Assembly: GCA_030745755.1 (NCBI GenBank)
Contig: JASLOA010000009.1
Coordinates: forward strand, 1-64,000
DNA: 64,000 nt
From: Kiritimatiellia bacterium
GTDB lineage: Bacteria > Verrucomicrobiota > Kiritimatiellia > UBA8416 > JABMPJ01
Direction: 5' to 3'
Position 1 is the stretch's first letter. Every line of letters starts with the position of its first letter. Made by a program: the position numbers and the translations under genes. The notes beneath the pieces are model-generated. The model was not told where the DNA came from. It made no database searches and worked only from the letters and a program-made list of their open reading frames with translations. Below are positions 25,943-34,112 of this stretch, one piece after another.

Positions 25943-27046
25943 ATGATCCATCCCGAGTTTGACCGCCGCCGCTTGCGCGTCCTGCCCCTGTCTGACCGAC
26001 GCAACAAGCTGGAAATCGTGCGTGACCATATTTCCCCCACCGCTGAAGGCGGACCTCTCTCTTCGGAAGCCATCGCAGTTGTGGCCGAGTCGGCCGAGCG
26101 CATTCGAGACGCACGCGAAAATGACAGATCGGTGATCCTGACCTTCGGGGCACACACCATCAAGAATGGGCTGGGGCCGGTACTCATCCATCTCATGGAG
26201 GCCGGATGGGTCACCCACCTGGCGACCAACGGCGCCGGAATCATTCATGACTGGGAATTCGCCTTCCAGGGGCAGACCAGTGAAGATGTGGCCGCCGGCG
26301 TGGAGGCCGGGCAGTTCGGCATCTGGGAAGAAACGGGCCGCACCATCAACCTCGCCCTGCGCGTAGGCGCGTGGGAGAGGCGCGGGTACGGTGAGTCCAT
26401 CGGCGCCCTCATTCAGAATGACGGTCTGACGATTCCGTCTATAGAAGAGCTGTGCAACGCTTCAGCGGCGGTGCTCGATGACCCGGCGCGGGCAGCGGCA
26501 GCGGCGGACCTCTTGGGTGCTGTGCGCGACTTTGATCTCGCGCCGGGCCGCATGGCCGTCCCGCACCCATTCAAGCAATACAGCCCACAAGCGGCGGCAT
26601 TCCAGATGGGAATTCCATTCACCGGCCACCCCATGTTCGGCCATGACATCATCTATAACCACCCCATGAACCATGGCCCCGCCATCGGCCGTACTGCCGA
26701 GCGCGATTACCTCCGTTTCGCCGACTCCGTCACGCGTATTGACGGCGGCGTCTATCTGTCGGTCGGCTCCGCCGTTATGTCACCCATGATATTCGAGAAA
26801 GCCCTATCCATGGCGCAAAACGTTGAGCGACAGTCAGGTGGCCATATCAAGAATCACTTCATCAGCGTGGTGGACCTGGCTGAGACGACCTGGGATTGGG
26901 AGGCCGATGGCGAACCCCCGATGGACAATGCGGCCTATTATCTGCGATACTGCAAGACCTTTAACAGAATGGGAGGCACCATGCGGTATGCCTCCGCGGA
27001 CAATAGGGATTTTCTACTGTCACTTTGTAGAGCCCTGGAAGAGTGA
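25943..27046 (+). CDS. Conserved protein of the deoxyhypusine-synthase-like type
   Basis: A 367-residue cytoplasmic protein. It contains GAHTIKNGLGPVLI, ATNGAGIIHDWEFAFQG, TSEDVAAGVE and, later, GGVYLSVGSAVMSP, which recall a bacterial family often labelled deoxyhypusine synthase-like. The label is from memory and no eIF5A-type substrate is expected in bacteria, so the function is open; a nucleotide- or sugar-binding Rossmann role fits the glycine motifs. The ATG at 25943 follows GGAG inside the hairpin. The next gene starts 11 bases after the TGA, so the two are probably one operon. Confidence 0.7.
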   Translation: MIHPEFDRRRLRVLPLSDRRNKLEIVRDHISPTAEGGPLSSEAIAVVAESAERIRDARENDRSVILTFGAHTIKNGLGPVLIHLMEAGWVTHLATNGAGIIHDWEFAFQGQTSEDVAAGVEAGQFGIWEETGRTINLALRVGAWERRGYGESIGALIQNDGLTIPSIEELCNASAAVLDDPARAAAAADLLGAVRDFDLAPGRMAVPHPFKQYSPQAAAFQMGIPFTGHPMFGHDIIYNHPMNHGPAIGRTAERDYLRFADSVTRIDGGVYLSVGSAVMSPMIFEKALSMAQNVERQSGGHIKNHFISVVDLAETTWDWEADGEPPMDNAAYYLRYCKTFNRMGGTMRYASADNRDFLLSLCRALEE

Positions 27047-27057
27047 GGAGAGAGTCA

Positions 27058-27480
27058 ATGAACGGCAACATGAACAAGATCTACCTGTGTGGCCCCATCA
27101 TGGATGAGCATGAGGGTGCCGCGCGTGAATGGCGTCAACTGGCCCACGAAACACTGGGGCGTCGTTTTCTGATGCTCGACCCGATGCGTCGCAACTTCAA
27201 GGACCGTGAAGTCGATAGTGCCAACGAGATCGTGGAGTTCGACCTACAGGATGTCCGCGACGCCGACATTGTCCTGGTCAACTACAACAAACCGTCGATC
27301 GGAACGGCGATGGAAGTGTTCTATGCCTCGCACGACCTGCAGAAGTTCGTCGTTGGATTCAGTCCTTTCGAGTTCAAGGAGTGCAATCCATGGATGGTGA
27401 AATTCTGCACCAAGATCCTGCCGAGCCTCGAAGAGTCTATGGCCTACATCCTCGAGCATTTCGTCCAGCAGGCGTACTGA
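27058..27480 (+). CDS. Nucleoside 2-deoxyribosyltransferase-like protein
   Basis: A 140-residue protein with the small Rossmann-like fold of this family. Visible signs are the N-terminal YLCGPIMDEHEGAAREWR, the VRDADIVLVNY strand with two acidic residues, and GTAMEV with Glu86, the position of the glycosyl-enzyme nucleophile in deoxyribosyltransferases. It could cleave or swap bases on nucleosides or on a modified nucleotide. A GGAG ribosome site stands before ATG 27058. It follows the deoxyhypusine-synthase-like gene by 11 bases and a terminator-like hairpin begins directly after it. Confidence 0.8.
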   Translation: MNGNMNKIYLCGPIMDEHEGAAREWRQLAHETLGRRFLMLDPMRRNFKDREVDSANEIVEFDLQDVRDADIVLVNYNKPSIGTAMEVFYASHDLQKFVVGFSPFEFKECNPWMVKFCTKILPSLEESMAYILEHFVQQAY

Positions 27481-27580
27481 AGCGGACTACGTCCGCTTCC
27501 AGTGATCAGTAATCAGTGTTCAGTGATCAGCTGCTGGGCCGCGACTAGCCACTGATTACTGAACACTGATTACTGATTAC
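27481..27580. terminator. Terminator-like hairpin and long inverted repeat
   Basis: AGCGGAC-TAC-GTCCGCT at 27481-27497 begins at the base after the stop codon. Then GTGATCAGTAATCAGTGTTC (from 27502) is mirrored by an inverted copy at 27551-27580, an arm of about 28 bases with few mismatches and a 20-base loop. This second element is a different family from the other intergenic repeats. It sits between convergent genes. A bidirectional terminator function is likely but inferred. Confidence 0.65.
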
Positions 27581-27648
27581 TTCCCCGGCATCACCCGTGA
27601 CGTTAAGCGGACGCAGAATCCCGTTGAGAAGAACACGCTCAATGCGGG

Positions 27649-28755
27649 CTAACCATGCACCCGATCCATGTGCTCCATGAGGTCACCGTGATGGTCTTCC
27701 AGGATGGTCAGCACCATGCGCCGGTGGCATGACTTGGCAAACACGATTCCCCCTACCAACAGGTAGAGGTAGTAGGTGAACAGGCGCCATATCAGGACCA
27801 CGATGCCCACCAGGCTCAGCGGAACGAAGTAGCGCAGGACCGCAGTTGTCAGTAGCTCGATTCCGCCACCACCGCCCGGCAGCACAAGGACTAGCGCCAG
27901 CGCGAAGAAGAACCCCTGCAGCAGCAAGAGCGGCACGGGATTGCGGGCGGTATGAAAGGCAAACAGGATCAGGGGGAGGATGCCGTAGCGGCAGACCCAC
28001 TGCGTTCCCGACAGCGCCAGGCTCGCAAGCAATACCCCGGGCCTCGAACGCACCAGGAAATGCGTGCCGGTCCAGGCACGGTGCACGGTCCGCTTCACCA
28101 TGTGCTGCAGGTGGCGCCACCGTGCGGGGAGCCGGAATCGTTTGCTTCCCGGTACTCTTACCACCACACGGTCGATCAGCCGTATGATGGCTGACCAGAA
28201 TCGGATCACGAGCAGAGCCAAGAGAACCATGCTGGCCAGCAGAACCGGTGTACCCGGTCCCAGCTTCAGTCCGCCGCGCGCGATGCCCCACCACGATGGA
28301 TCGCGCACCATGACCACGATGGTGACCGGGGTCAGAAGCAGGAAGAAGATGGTATCAAGCACTGAGTCGGCCGCGAACACGGTCAGGGCCGAGTGCATCG
28401 GCACGCCGGCGCGATGCAGATACCCCATGCGTACAGCCGCGCCGCCGACACCCGCCGGCGAGGCCGAGACACCAAACTCGGAAGCCAGCCCCATGGTCAG
28501 CATATCCCGGTACCGAAAACCGTAACCCATCGAACGGGAGATCAGCCACAGGCGCGTGCCGGCGCACGTCCATGCCACGCAGACCATGACGAACATAATC
28601 GGCAGGCACCACAGAGGAAAGTTACGGAGTTGCGCCAGGGTTCCGCCATCCGAAGTGAACAGCATGATGAATGCTGTGACAACCAGCCCCAGCGCCGTTC
28701 CCTGCACGGCGTATCGCACCAGGTGTCGCACCGAGAAAGGTTGCTTACGGCTCAT
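27649..28755 (-). CDS. Flippase-like integral membrane protein (LPG synthase/AglD type)
   Basis: A 368-residue inner-membrane protein with seven to eight hydrophobic segments and the GLASEFGVSASPAGVGGAAVR and LPGGGGGIELL glycine-rich blocks typical of the UPF0104/lysylphosphatidylglycerol-synthase transmembrane family. Members without the soluble synthase domain are thought to move or hold lipids. It ends the five-gene operon starting at 33909, 18 bases downstream of the DUF4340 gene. No clear ribosome site is visible. The substrate is unknown. Confidence 0.75.
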   Translation of the reverse strand: MSRKQPFSVRHLVRYAVQGTALGLVVTAFIMLFTSDGGTLAQLRNFPLWCLPIMFVMVCVAWTCAGTRLWLISRSMGYGFRYRDMLTMGLASEFGVSASPAGVGGAAVRMGYLHRAGVPMHSALTVFAADSVLDTIFFLLLTPVTIVVMVRDPSWWGIARGGLKLGPGTPVLLASMVLLALLVIRFWSAIIRLIDRVVVRVPGSKRFRLPARWRHLQHMVKRTVHRAWTGTHFLVRSRPGVLLASLALSGTQWVCRYGILPLILFAFHTARNPVPLLLLQGFFFALALVLVLPGGGGGIELLTTAVLRYFVPLSLVGIVVLIWRLFTYYLYLLVGGIVFAKSCHRRMVLTILEDHHGDLMEHMDRVHG

Positions 28756-28773
28756 ACACGACCATTCTGTTTA

Positions 28774-30690
28774 TTACTCCGCGTCGGCTTCTACCGGCTC
28801 GGCGACCAGGTCACGCAACAGGCTGTCCAGCACGGCTTGTCCGAGAACAAACACGATATCGTGCCCCTGGATCATGGCATAGCGACCCGATGGGGGGGCC
28901 GGCGACCCGATCAGAATGGTCTTTTGGATGGCCTCGCCGCCGGTCAGGCCGATCGTGAGCGACGTATCCGTTTCGTCCAATCCATACGGCGCCAGTTCCT
29001 TGGGATGCTGATCCGCCACCCACATGGCCCTCAAGTTGGAGACGCGAAACAGAACATCCGACAGCGCCAGTGCGTCCGGCTCGCCCGGGACGCCCTCCGG
29101 CGTACCCCACGCCCCATCCGTATCCCGCTCCAGGACCTGCTCAAACTCGCCACGATGTACCGCAATGCGCTGCACATGATCGGGCGGAACAGCCAGCACG
29201 CTGCGATCAAAGAAAGCAAAAGGCAGGGCCGTGGCTTCCGGCAGGAACACAAGGGCATCGCGTCGCACATGGAAACGCCCGATCCGGCCCGATACTTCCA
29301 CCAGCATCTGGTCATCCGAGCCGTTATCAACAGCCACCAGTTCACAGCGGTTCGCGTCCCAGCCCTTCTTAATGCCCCCTGCTTCGGCCTCTTCAGCGAC
29401 ACCGGCCAGCTCGGGTGGATAGACCGTATCCAGCGTAATGTGCAGAGCCGCGGCCCCCTGATCCGGTGGCGTATTGGTTGACACCGAATCGCTGAAGGAC
29501 TGAATCCTTGCATGGGTCAGTGCGCGCAGCACGCCAATGACAGTCTCCCGGTCAGCCGGCCACTGGATGGGCTCCAGAATAGACCAGCCACTTTTCGGCG
29601 TGTGTCCAAGCGTCAACTTACGGTCGCCTTGCTGCACGGCCAGGTAGCGGATTCGTCCCGGATCCAGCCGCACGAGATCCCGGCTGCGCAGGTCGTCGAC
29701 CGGCACCTGGCATCTTTCCAGGAGGCTTGTGTCCAGGGTGAAAACCGATCCACTATCCGTAAACATGGCATACACGAAACTGCCTTCGGCCTCCACGGGC
29801 TTGCCCAGGGTCAGCTCGCTCCCCACGTCGTCACCCGTCTGCCATATCCGAAGACGGGCCGGGGCCGTATCGGCCGCCAAGCCATAAGATTCCACCGGCA
29901 CCGCGGGCGCATCGACAATCGGGGCTGCGTCTGCGGCCACCGCGGTGACCCCGACGGGAGGATCCCATACAAACCGCTCAATGCGCGCGGCGAACAGGGC
30001 ATCCAACAGGGCATTGACCGCAACGGTATCCGCAGGTTCGCGCACCGGTTGTTGCACGGTCCATCCCGACGGACCACGCAGAAGCTGCACGAACCCGCCA
30101 TCCGGGCGCTCGATTTCCAGGCGTGTGACCCGCGCCGCCTGACCATGCAGAAGCTCACGATCGCGCATGGCCTCAAGCGACTCGGGCAATGCCTCGCGCA
30201 GTGCGCCTTCTGCCAGCATCACGTCTGCTTGTCCATCGATCCGTACATAGGTTCTCTGTCCCAGGTGTGCGTCATTGCCGACCAACAGGCGGCGCGTGCC
30301 AAGCGGTGTCCGATAGGTCACGGAGGTGCGTGGAATATCGAGGCCGTAGTCACCCAGGCTGAGCGCGCGATGCTGGCGCTGATCGCGTGTAATGGTCTCG
30401 GCACATACCAGCGCTTCGGAAGCGCTCAGAAGCTGCGCGATGCTGGCCTCGTCGGCACGTGCTTCGATCGGCCGCACGATCCACCAGCCGGAACCACGGC
30501 GCTCTACTTCAATCGCTTCATCGTCGTGTTGCACCACCAACGAGTCAACGTGAAGCAGGTCAAGATCCAACACTCGCTCTGCCTGTGCCAGGCGCCTGTC
30601 AGTGGACTGAACATTGCGCTGCATGACCCATAGGGCGGCACCCAGCAGGCAAACGGTCAACAGCAATGCCAGTGTGGTTCTATAGCTCAT
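28774..30690 (-). CDS. DUF4340-like membrane-anchored protein
   Basis: A 638-residue protein with one N-terminal membrane helix (residues 5-22) and a large beta-rich extracytoplasmic region with repeated units of the DUF4340 kind: HVDSLVVQHDDEAIEVERR, LEIERPDGGFVQLLR and RIRYLAVQQGDRKLTLG are similar in layout. ATG 30690 overlaps the TGA of the GldG-like gene (ATGA) with GGAAG ahead of it. DUF4340 proteins regularly stand next to Gld-type ABC genes, so it is likely an accessory of that system. Function unknown. Confidence 0.8.
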   Translation of the reverse strand: MSYRTTLALLLTVCLLGAALWVMQRNVQSTDRRLAQAERVLDLDLLHVDSLVVQHDDEAIEVERRGSGWWIVRPIEARADEASIAQLLSASEALVCAETITRDQRQHRALSLGDYGLDIPRTSVTYRTPLGTRRLLVGNDAHLGQRTYVRIDGQADVMLAEGALREALPESLEAMRDRELLHGQAARVTRLEIERPDGGFVQLLRGPSGWTVQQPVREPADTVAVNALLDALFAARIERFVWDPPVGVTAVAADAAPIVDAPAVPVESYGLAADTAPARLRIWQTGDDVGSELTLGKPVEAEGSFVYAMFTDSGSVFTLDTSLLERCQVPVDDLRSRDLVRLDPGRIRYLAVQQGDRKLTLGHTPKSGWSILEPIQWPADRETVIGVLRALTHARIQSFSDSVSTNTPPDQGAAALHITLDTVYPPELAGVAEEAEAGGIKKGWDANRCELVAVDNGSDDQMLVEVSGRIGRFHVRRDALVFLPEATALPFAFFDRSVLAVPPDHVQRIAVHRGEFEQVLERDTDGAWGTPEGVPGEPDALALSDVLFRVSNLRAMWVADQHPKELAPYGLDETDTSLTIGLTGGEAIQKTILIGSPAPPSGRYAMIQGHDIVFVLGQAVLDSLLRDLVAEPVEADAE

Positions 30691-32186
30691 CGCCGCCGCT
30701 TCCACCAGATGATCCCACCGGTCAGCACGACCACACCGGGCACCGCGAACACGGCAAGCAGGAAGAGCAGCCGCACACGCTTCCGGTCGAGTGAGAGCTC
30801 GACGCGAAACGGATCTCGTGGCGAGATAGCCATCAGCGCCTCACGCTCGAGCAGCCAGCTGATCGCGCTCATAAAGAAGTCGATGTTGCCACCCACGCCG
30901 GTCTTCAGCGACGCATTGGAGACAAAGAAGGAATCGCCCACCACGACGAGGCGGGTGGGCTTGATTTCCATATCGAGTCCGGCCACGTTGCCGCGCTCGG
31001 ATGCCAGCGCCAGCGGTACGGGGCCGCGCCGGTCGGCGGCCGCATCGAAACGGGGCGGTCGTGTCTCCGGATCGGCCTCCGCCCATCCCTTCTCTGTGTT
31101 GCTGGCCAGAACGGTGACGGTCGGTCGGTCCACCTGGTGGCTGCCGCCATTCAGTTCGGCCACCGGCTCCAACATGCGCGGGAGATAGAACATGGTCTGA
31201 ACATTGCGCAGGTTGCGCGTGATGGGGTGTTCGCCGTAATTGGACACCACCAGTTCGCGCCCGGTGAGCGTCATGCCCACCACGACGTCACGGGACAGGC
31301 GTATCCCCCACTTCTCCAGCAGGACATCGAGCCCCGTGTCAACGTAGGGGTCCAGAAGGAACAGGGCACGCCCGTTACGGTTGAGATAATCCTCGATCAG
31401 CTCGACTTCTTCACGCGACAACTGCTTCGAGGGGCCAGCCACAACCAGTACGCCACAGTCGGCGGGTATCCCGCCCGAAGCCGCAGGCATCAGGTTGCGC
31501 ACCTCGATGTTGTCCCGCCGCAGGGTCCGCGCCAACATCGAGTAGCCGGTGGATGGACTGTAGTCCGTGATGTCCCTCTCGCCGTGGCCGCCCAGGAAGT
31601 AGACCACAGGCTTCTCGGGCTGCACCACGGCGTGGATCGCGGAAGCAAACGCTTGCTCGCCATGAAAACTGACCAGCTCCTTGATGATCCGTCCCTCTTC
31701 GACACGCGTCACGTAGGTAACGATGTCATCGACCTCCACGTAACGGCGGCGCCCGTCACAGTCGAAGACCACGACATTGGGATCGTCCACATCGTAGTCC
31801 GAGGCCAGTGCGCGGACCCGGGCCAGGTCGCGGTCCGGATCAACAAACTCCACGCTTAAGTCCAGGGCGGGGTTCTTCGATGCAGTATATTCGAACTCCT
31901 TGAGCAGAGCCTTCACGTCCTCGAAGTGCCTATGCCCCTGCTGGAAGAACACCACGCCCCGAACAGACCCCTCCAGGGACTGAATGAACTGCGTGGATTT
32001 CTCTGAGAGCTTGTAGTAGTTGTCTCGACTGAGGTCCCAACGCACATAATAGCGCAGGGCCATCACATTGATGATTACAACCGCAATGGTGGCCAGCACC
32101 AGCGAAACCAGCACATTGAGCCCGGTGGCCAGGCGGCGGCCGCGATGCTTCCAGATTCTCTGGCGTACTTCCAGTGTGCTCGCCAT
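30687..32186 (-). CDS. GldG-like ABC-associated extracytoplasmic protein
   Basis: A 499-residue protein with helices near residues 20-43 and at the C-terminus (about 472-495) and a large domain between. The N-terminal DNYYKLSEKSTQFIQSL and the VVYFLGGHGERD block are features of GldG and related ABC-2 auxiliary proteins. The ATG at 32186 follows GGAG; a GTG at 32201 inside the previous gene is less likely. The 5-base gap to the permease gene and the overlap with the DUF4340 gene show tight coupling. In Flavobacterium GldG is required for gliding; here the role is probably envelope transport. Confidence 0.82.
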   Translation of the reverse strand: MASTLEVRQRIWKHRGRRLATGLNVLVSLVLATIAVVIINVMALRYYVRWDLSRDNYYKLSEKSTQFIQSLEGSVRGVVFFQQGHRHFEDVKALLKEFEYTASKNPALDLSVEFVDPDRDLARVRALASDYDVDDPNVVVFDCDGRRRYVEVDDIVTYVTRVEEGRIIKELVSFHGEQAFASAIHAVVQPEKPVVYFLGGHGERDITDYSPSTGYSMLARTLRRDNIEVRNLMPAASGGIPADCGVLVVAGPSKQLSREEVELIEDYLNRNGRALFLLDPYVDTGLDVLLEKWGIRLSRDVVVGMTLTGRELVVSNYGEHPITRNLRNVQTMFYLPRMLEPVAELNGGSHQVDRPTVTVLASNTEKGWAEADPETRPPRFDAAADRRGPVPLALASERGNVAGLDMEIKPTRLVVVGDSFFVSNASLKTGVGGNIDFFMSAISWLLEREALMAISPRDPFRVELSLDRKRVRLLFLLAVFAVPGVVVLTGGIIWWKRRR

Positions 32187-32191
32187 AACCG

Positions 32192-32926
32192 CTATCTCCA
32201 CCGCCTTGATTCCAGTACGCGTACCGATGCAAAAAGGAAGAGCACCGTGCCGCTAACATAGAGCACTAACGGACGCGTATCCACCATGCCGCGCGAGAAA
32301 TCCCGAATATGATCCGTAACCGTGATCATCGTCACCTGTACAGCGCCACCAGAAAGCAGAGTGATAATCCAACCGAACAGGAGAACAGTCCAGACCGCAC
32401 AGAAACAGCAGATGGCCGCTATGATCTGGTTGCGCGTCAGGAGCGACACCAGCAGTCCCACGGAAACCAGGAGCGATGACACCAGGATCAGGACAGCCCC
32501 ACCGGTCAGCAGCGCACCTGTATCCAGGTCTGTGAACTGCACCGAGGGACTCACCGCCACCAACAGCGCCAGCGTGATGGCAATAGGGAATGTCACCATG
32601 ATCAGGAACGACAATGCGCCGGCATATTTGCCCAATACGATCTGCGCTTCAGTCACCGGCACCGTCATCAGCGTTTCCAGCGTGCCCGACCGCTTCTCCT
32701 CGGCAAAGAGACGCATGCTGACCACGGTCACGAGTATCGTCAACCAAACGAGAATCGCCTCGAACAACGCCACCGTCAGCGGCTGTTCCAAGACCGGAGT
32801 CTGCGTGACTTCAAGCAGAAAGGTCCCCGACGCAACCGCAAGAAACACCACCATCAGGACATAAGCCACGGGAGACAGGAAACAGGCCGACAACTCTCTG
32901 AACCAAATGGTGAAGAAGTTCTTCAT
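32192..32926 (-). CDS. ABC-2 type permease (GldF/NosY-like)
   Basis: A 244-residue integral membrane protein with six helices and the typical ABC-2 pattern: helix, a cytoplasmic LFAEEKRSGTLETLMTVPV coupling helix near residues 73-92, then four more helices. Its ATG overlaps the TGA of the ATPase gene (ATGA). With the ATPase and the GldG-like protein it forms a transporter of unknown substrate. Confidence 0.88.
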   Translation of the reverse strand: MKNFFTIWFRELSACFLSPVAYVLMVVFLAVASGTFLLEVTQTPVLEQPLTVALFEAILVWLTILVTVVSMRLFAEEKRSGTLETLMTVPVTEAQIVLGKYAGALSFLIMVTFPIAITLALLVAVSPSVQFTDLDTGALLTGGAVLILVSSLLVSVGLLVSLLTRNQIIAAICCFCAVWTVLLFGWIITLLSGGAVQVTMITVTDHIRDFSRGMVDTRPLVLYVSGTVLFLFASVRVLESRRWR

Positions 32927-33909
32927 GCCCGCTTCTCCCCACTGCCAGTGCGTCGCAACAGGCCGTTTTTGCCGTTATCTTCGCTCGTTACCTCGGCAAA
33001 CACATCTTCAAGGTTGCGGCGCTCCTCGTGTAATTCACGCAGGCGCCAGCCGTTGGCGGCTACCACACGGAAAACGTCTTCCGCTATGTCGTGCTCCTTC
33101 TTGCTCTCGCAGTAACACTGCAGCCACTCGCCTTGCGCCTCACAACTCGCGTTGACCACGGCGGGTATCGCCTCCAGCAGGCGCTGCACGTTCTGCGGCG
33201 TGCCTCCCCGAATCTGGGCCAGGACCCGGCGGTTGCCGCGCAGTAGGCCTACCAGCTTGCCGGGCGTGTCGGACGCCACGATCTGGCCTCCATTGATAAT
33301 CAGGACCCGGTTGCACACCATCTCCACCTCGTGCAGGATATGACTGGCCAGCAACACCGTGTGGCGTTCACCCAAACCCCGGATCAGGTTCCGGATCTGG
33401 CGGATCTGGTTGGGATCGAGTCCCACCGTCGGTTCATCAAGAATCAGCAACTCCGGCTCGGCGATAAGACTGTCGGCCAGGCCCACGCGCTGCCGGAAAC
33501 CGCGCGACAGGCTGCCGATGATCTGTCGGTGCACATCCGTCAATCCACACGATTCCAGGACGGATTCCAGGCGCGCGCGCAGGCGTGCGCCGCCTAACCC
33601 CTTGAGCCGACCCCGGAAGCGGAGATACTCCGTGACGCGCATGTCCGTATAGAGCGGGACGTTCTCCGGCAGGTAACCGATCTGACGACGGACATCGAGC
33701 GACTGCTTGAAAACGTCATATCCCGCCACCTCCACATGTCCGCCCGTCGCCGGCAAGTAGCCGGCCAGGATCTGCATCGTGGTGGTCTTGCCCGCACCGT
33801 TGGGTCCCAGGAACCCAACAATCTCGCGCCGCTGCACGTTAAAACTGATATCGTCCACAGCCGTATTGCCGGGATATCGCTTGGTCAAGTTCTGTACATC
33901 AACGATCAT
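32923..33909 (-). CDS. ABC transporter ATPase (GldA/CcmA-like)
   Basis: A 328-residue ATPase with Walker A GPNGAGKTTT near residue 36, the signature LSRGFRQRVGLA, Walker B LLILDEPTVGLDP and a switch His in LASHILHE. The C-terminal 100 residues are the regulatory extension common in drug- or gliding-type ATPases. ATG 33909 is used because the protein begins there in family form; a longer frame to 34029 crosses a hairpin. First gene of the five-gene operon (33909 to 27649). The ribosome site is weak. Confidence 0.9.
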   Translation of the reverse strand: MIVDVQNLTKRYPGNTAVDDISFNVQRREIVGFLGPNGAGKTTTMQILAGYLPATGGHVEVAGYDVFKQSLDVRRQIGYLPENVPLYTDMRVTEYLRFRGRLKGLGGARLRARLESVLESCGLTDVHRQIIGSLSRGFRQRVGLADSLIAEPELLILDEPTVGLDPNQIRQIRNLIRGLGERHTVLLASHILHEVEMVCNRVLIINGGQIVASDTPGKLVGLLRGNRRVLAQIRGGTPQNVQRLLEAIPAVVNASCEAQGEWLQCYCESKKEHDIAEDVFRVVAANGWRLRELHEERRNLEDVFAEVTSEDNGKNGLLRRTGSGEKRA

Positions 33910-33985
33910 GCAGTGCTCTAAGTTGACTCTCTGTCGTGAGGTCGTATTATGCTGATGCGTGCCGCATCCCGTCAAGGGTCGCTTC

Positions 33986-34062
33986 GGCAGGGGGGAAGGC
34001 CGCTTGGCTCGACCGGTTCGGAATACCAAACCGCTAAGGCCTGCGCGACCTTCCCCCCTGCC
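33986..34062. repeat. Inverted repeat between divergent genes
   Basis: GGCAGGGGGGAAGG at 33986-33999 is perfectly inverted at 34049-34062. A weaker inner pair is formed by AATACCAAA (34022) and TTTGGGTATT (34068). It lies between the ABC operon and the DUF2851 gene, both reading outward, in the place of their promoters. It does not match the other repeat families in the window. Confidence 0.6.
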
Positions 34063-34112
34063 TTCGCTTTGGGTATTTTGTTTGTGGTGGATTGTCTGGG
34101 GACCTCAAAGGT

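Noticed and set aside
31930-32259. Minus-strand frame across the GldG/GldF junction
   Set aside because: It is out of phase with both well-supported genes and has no ribosome site.
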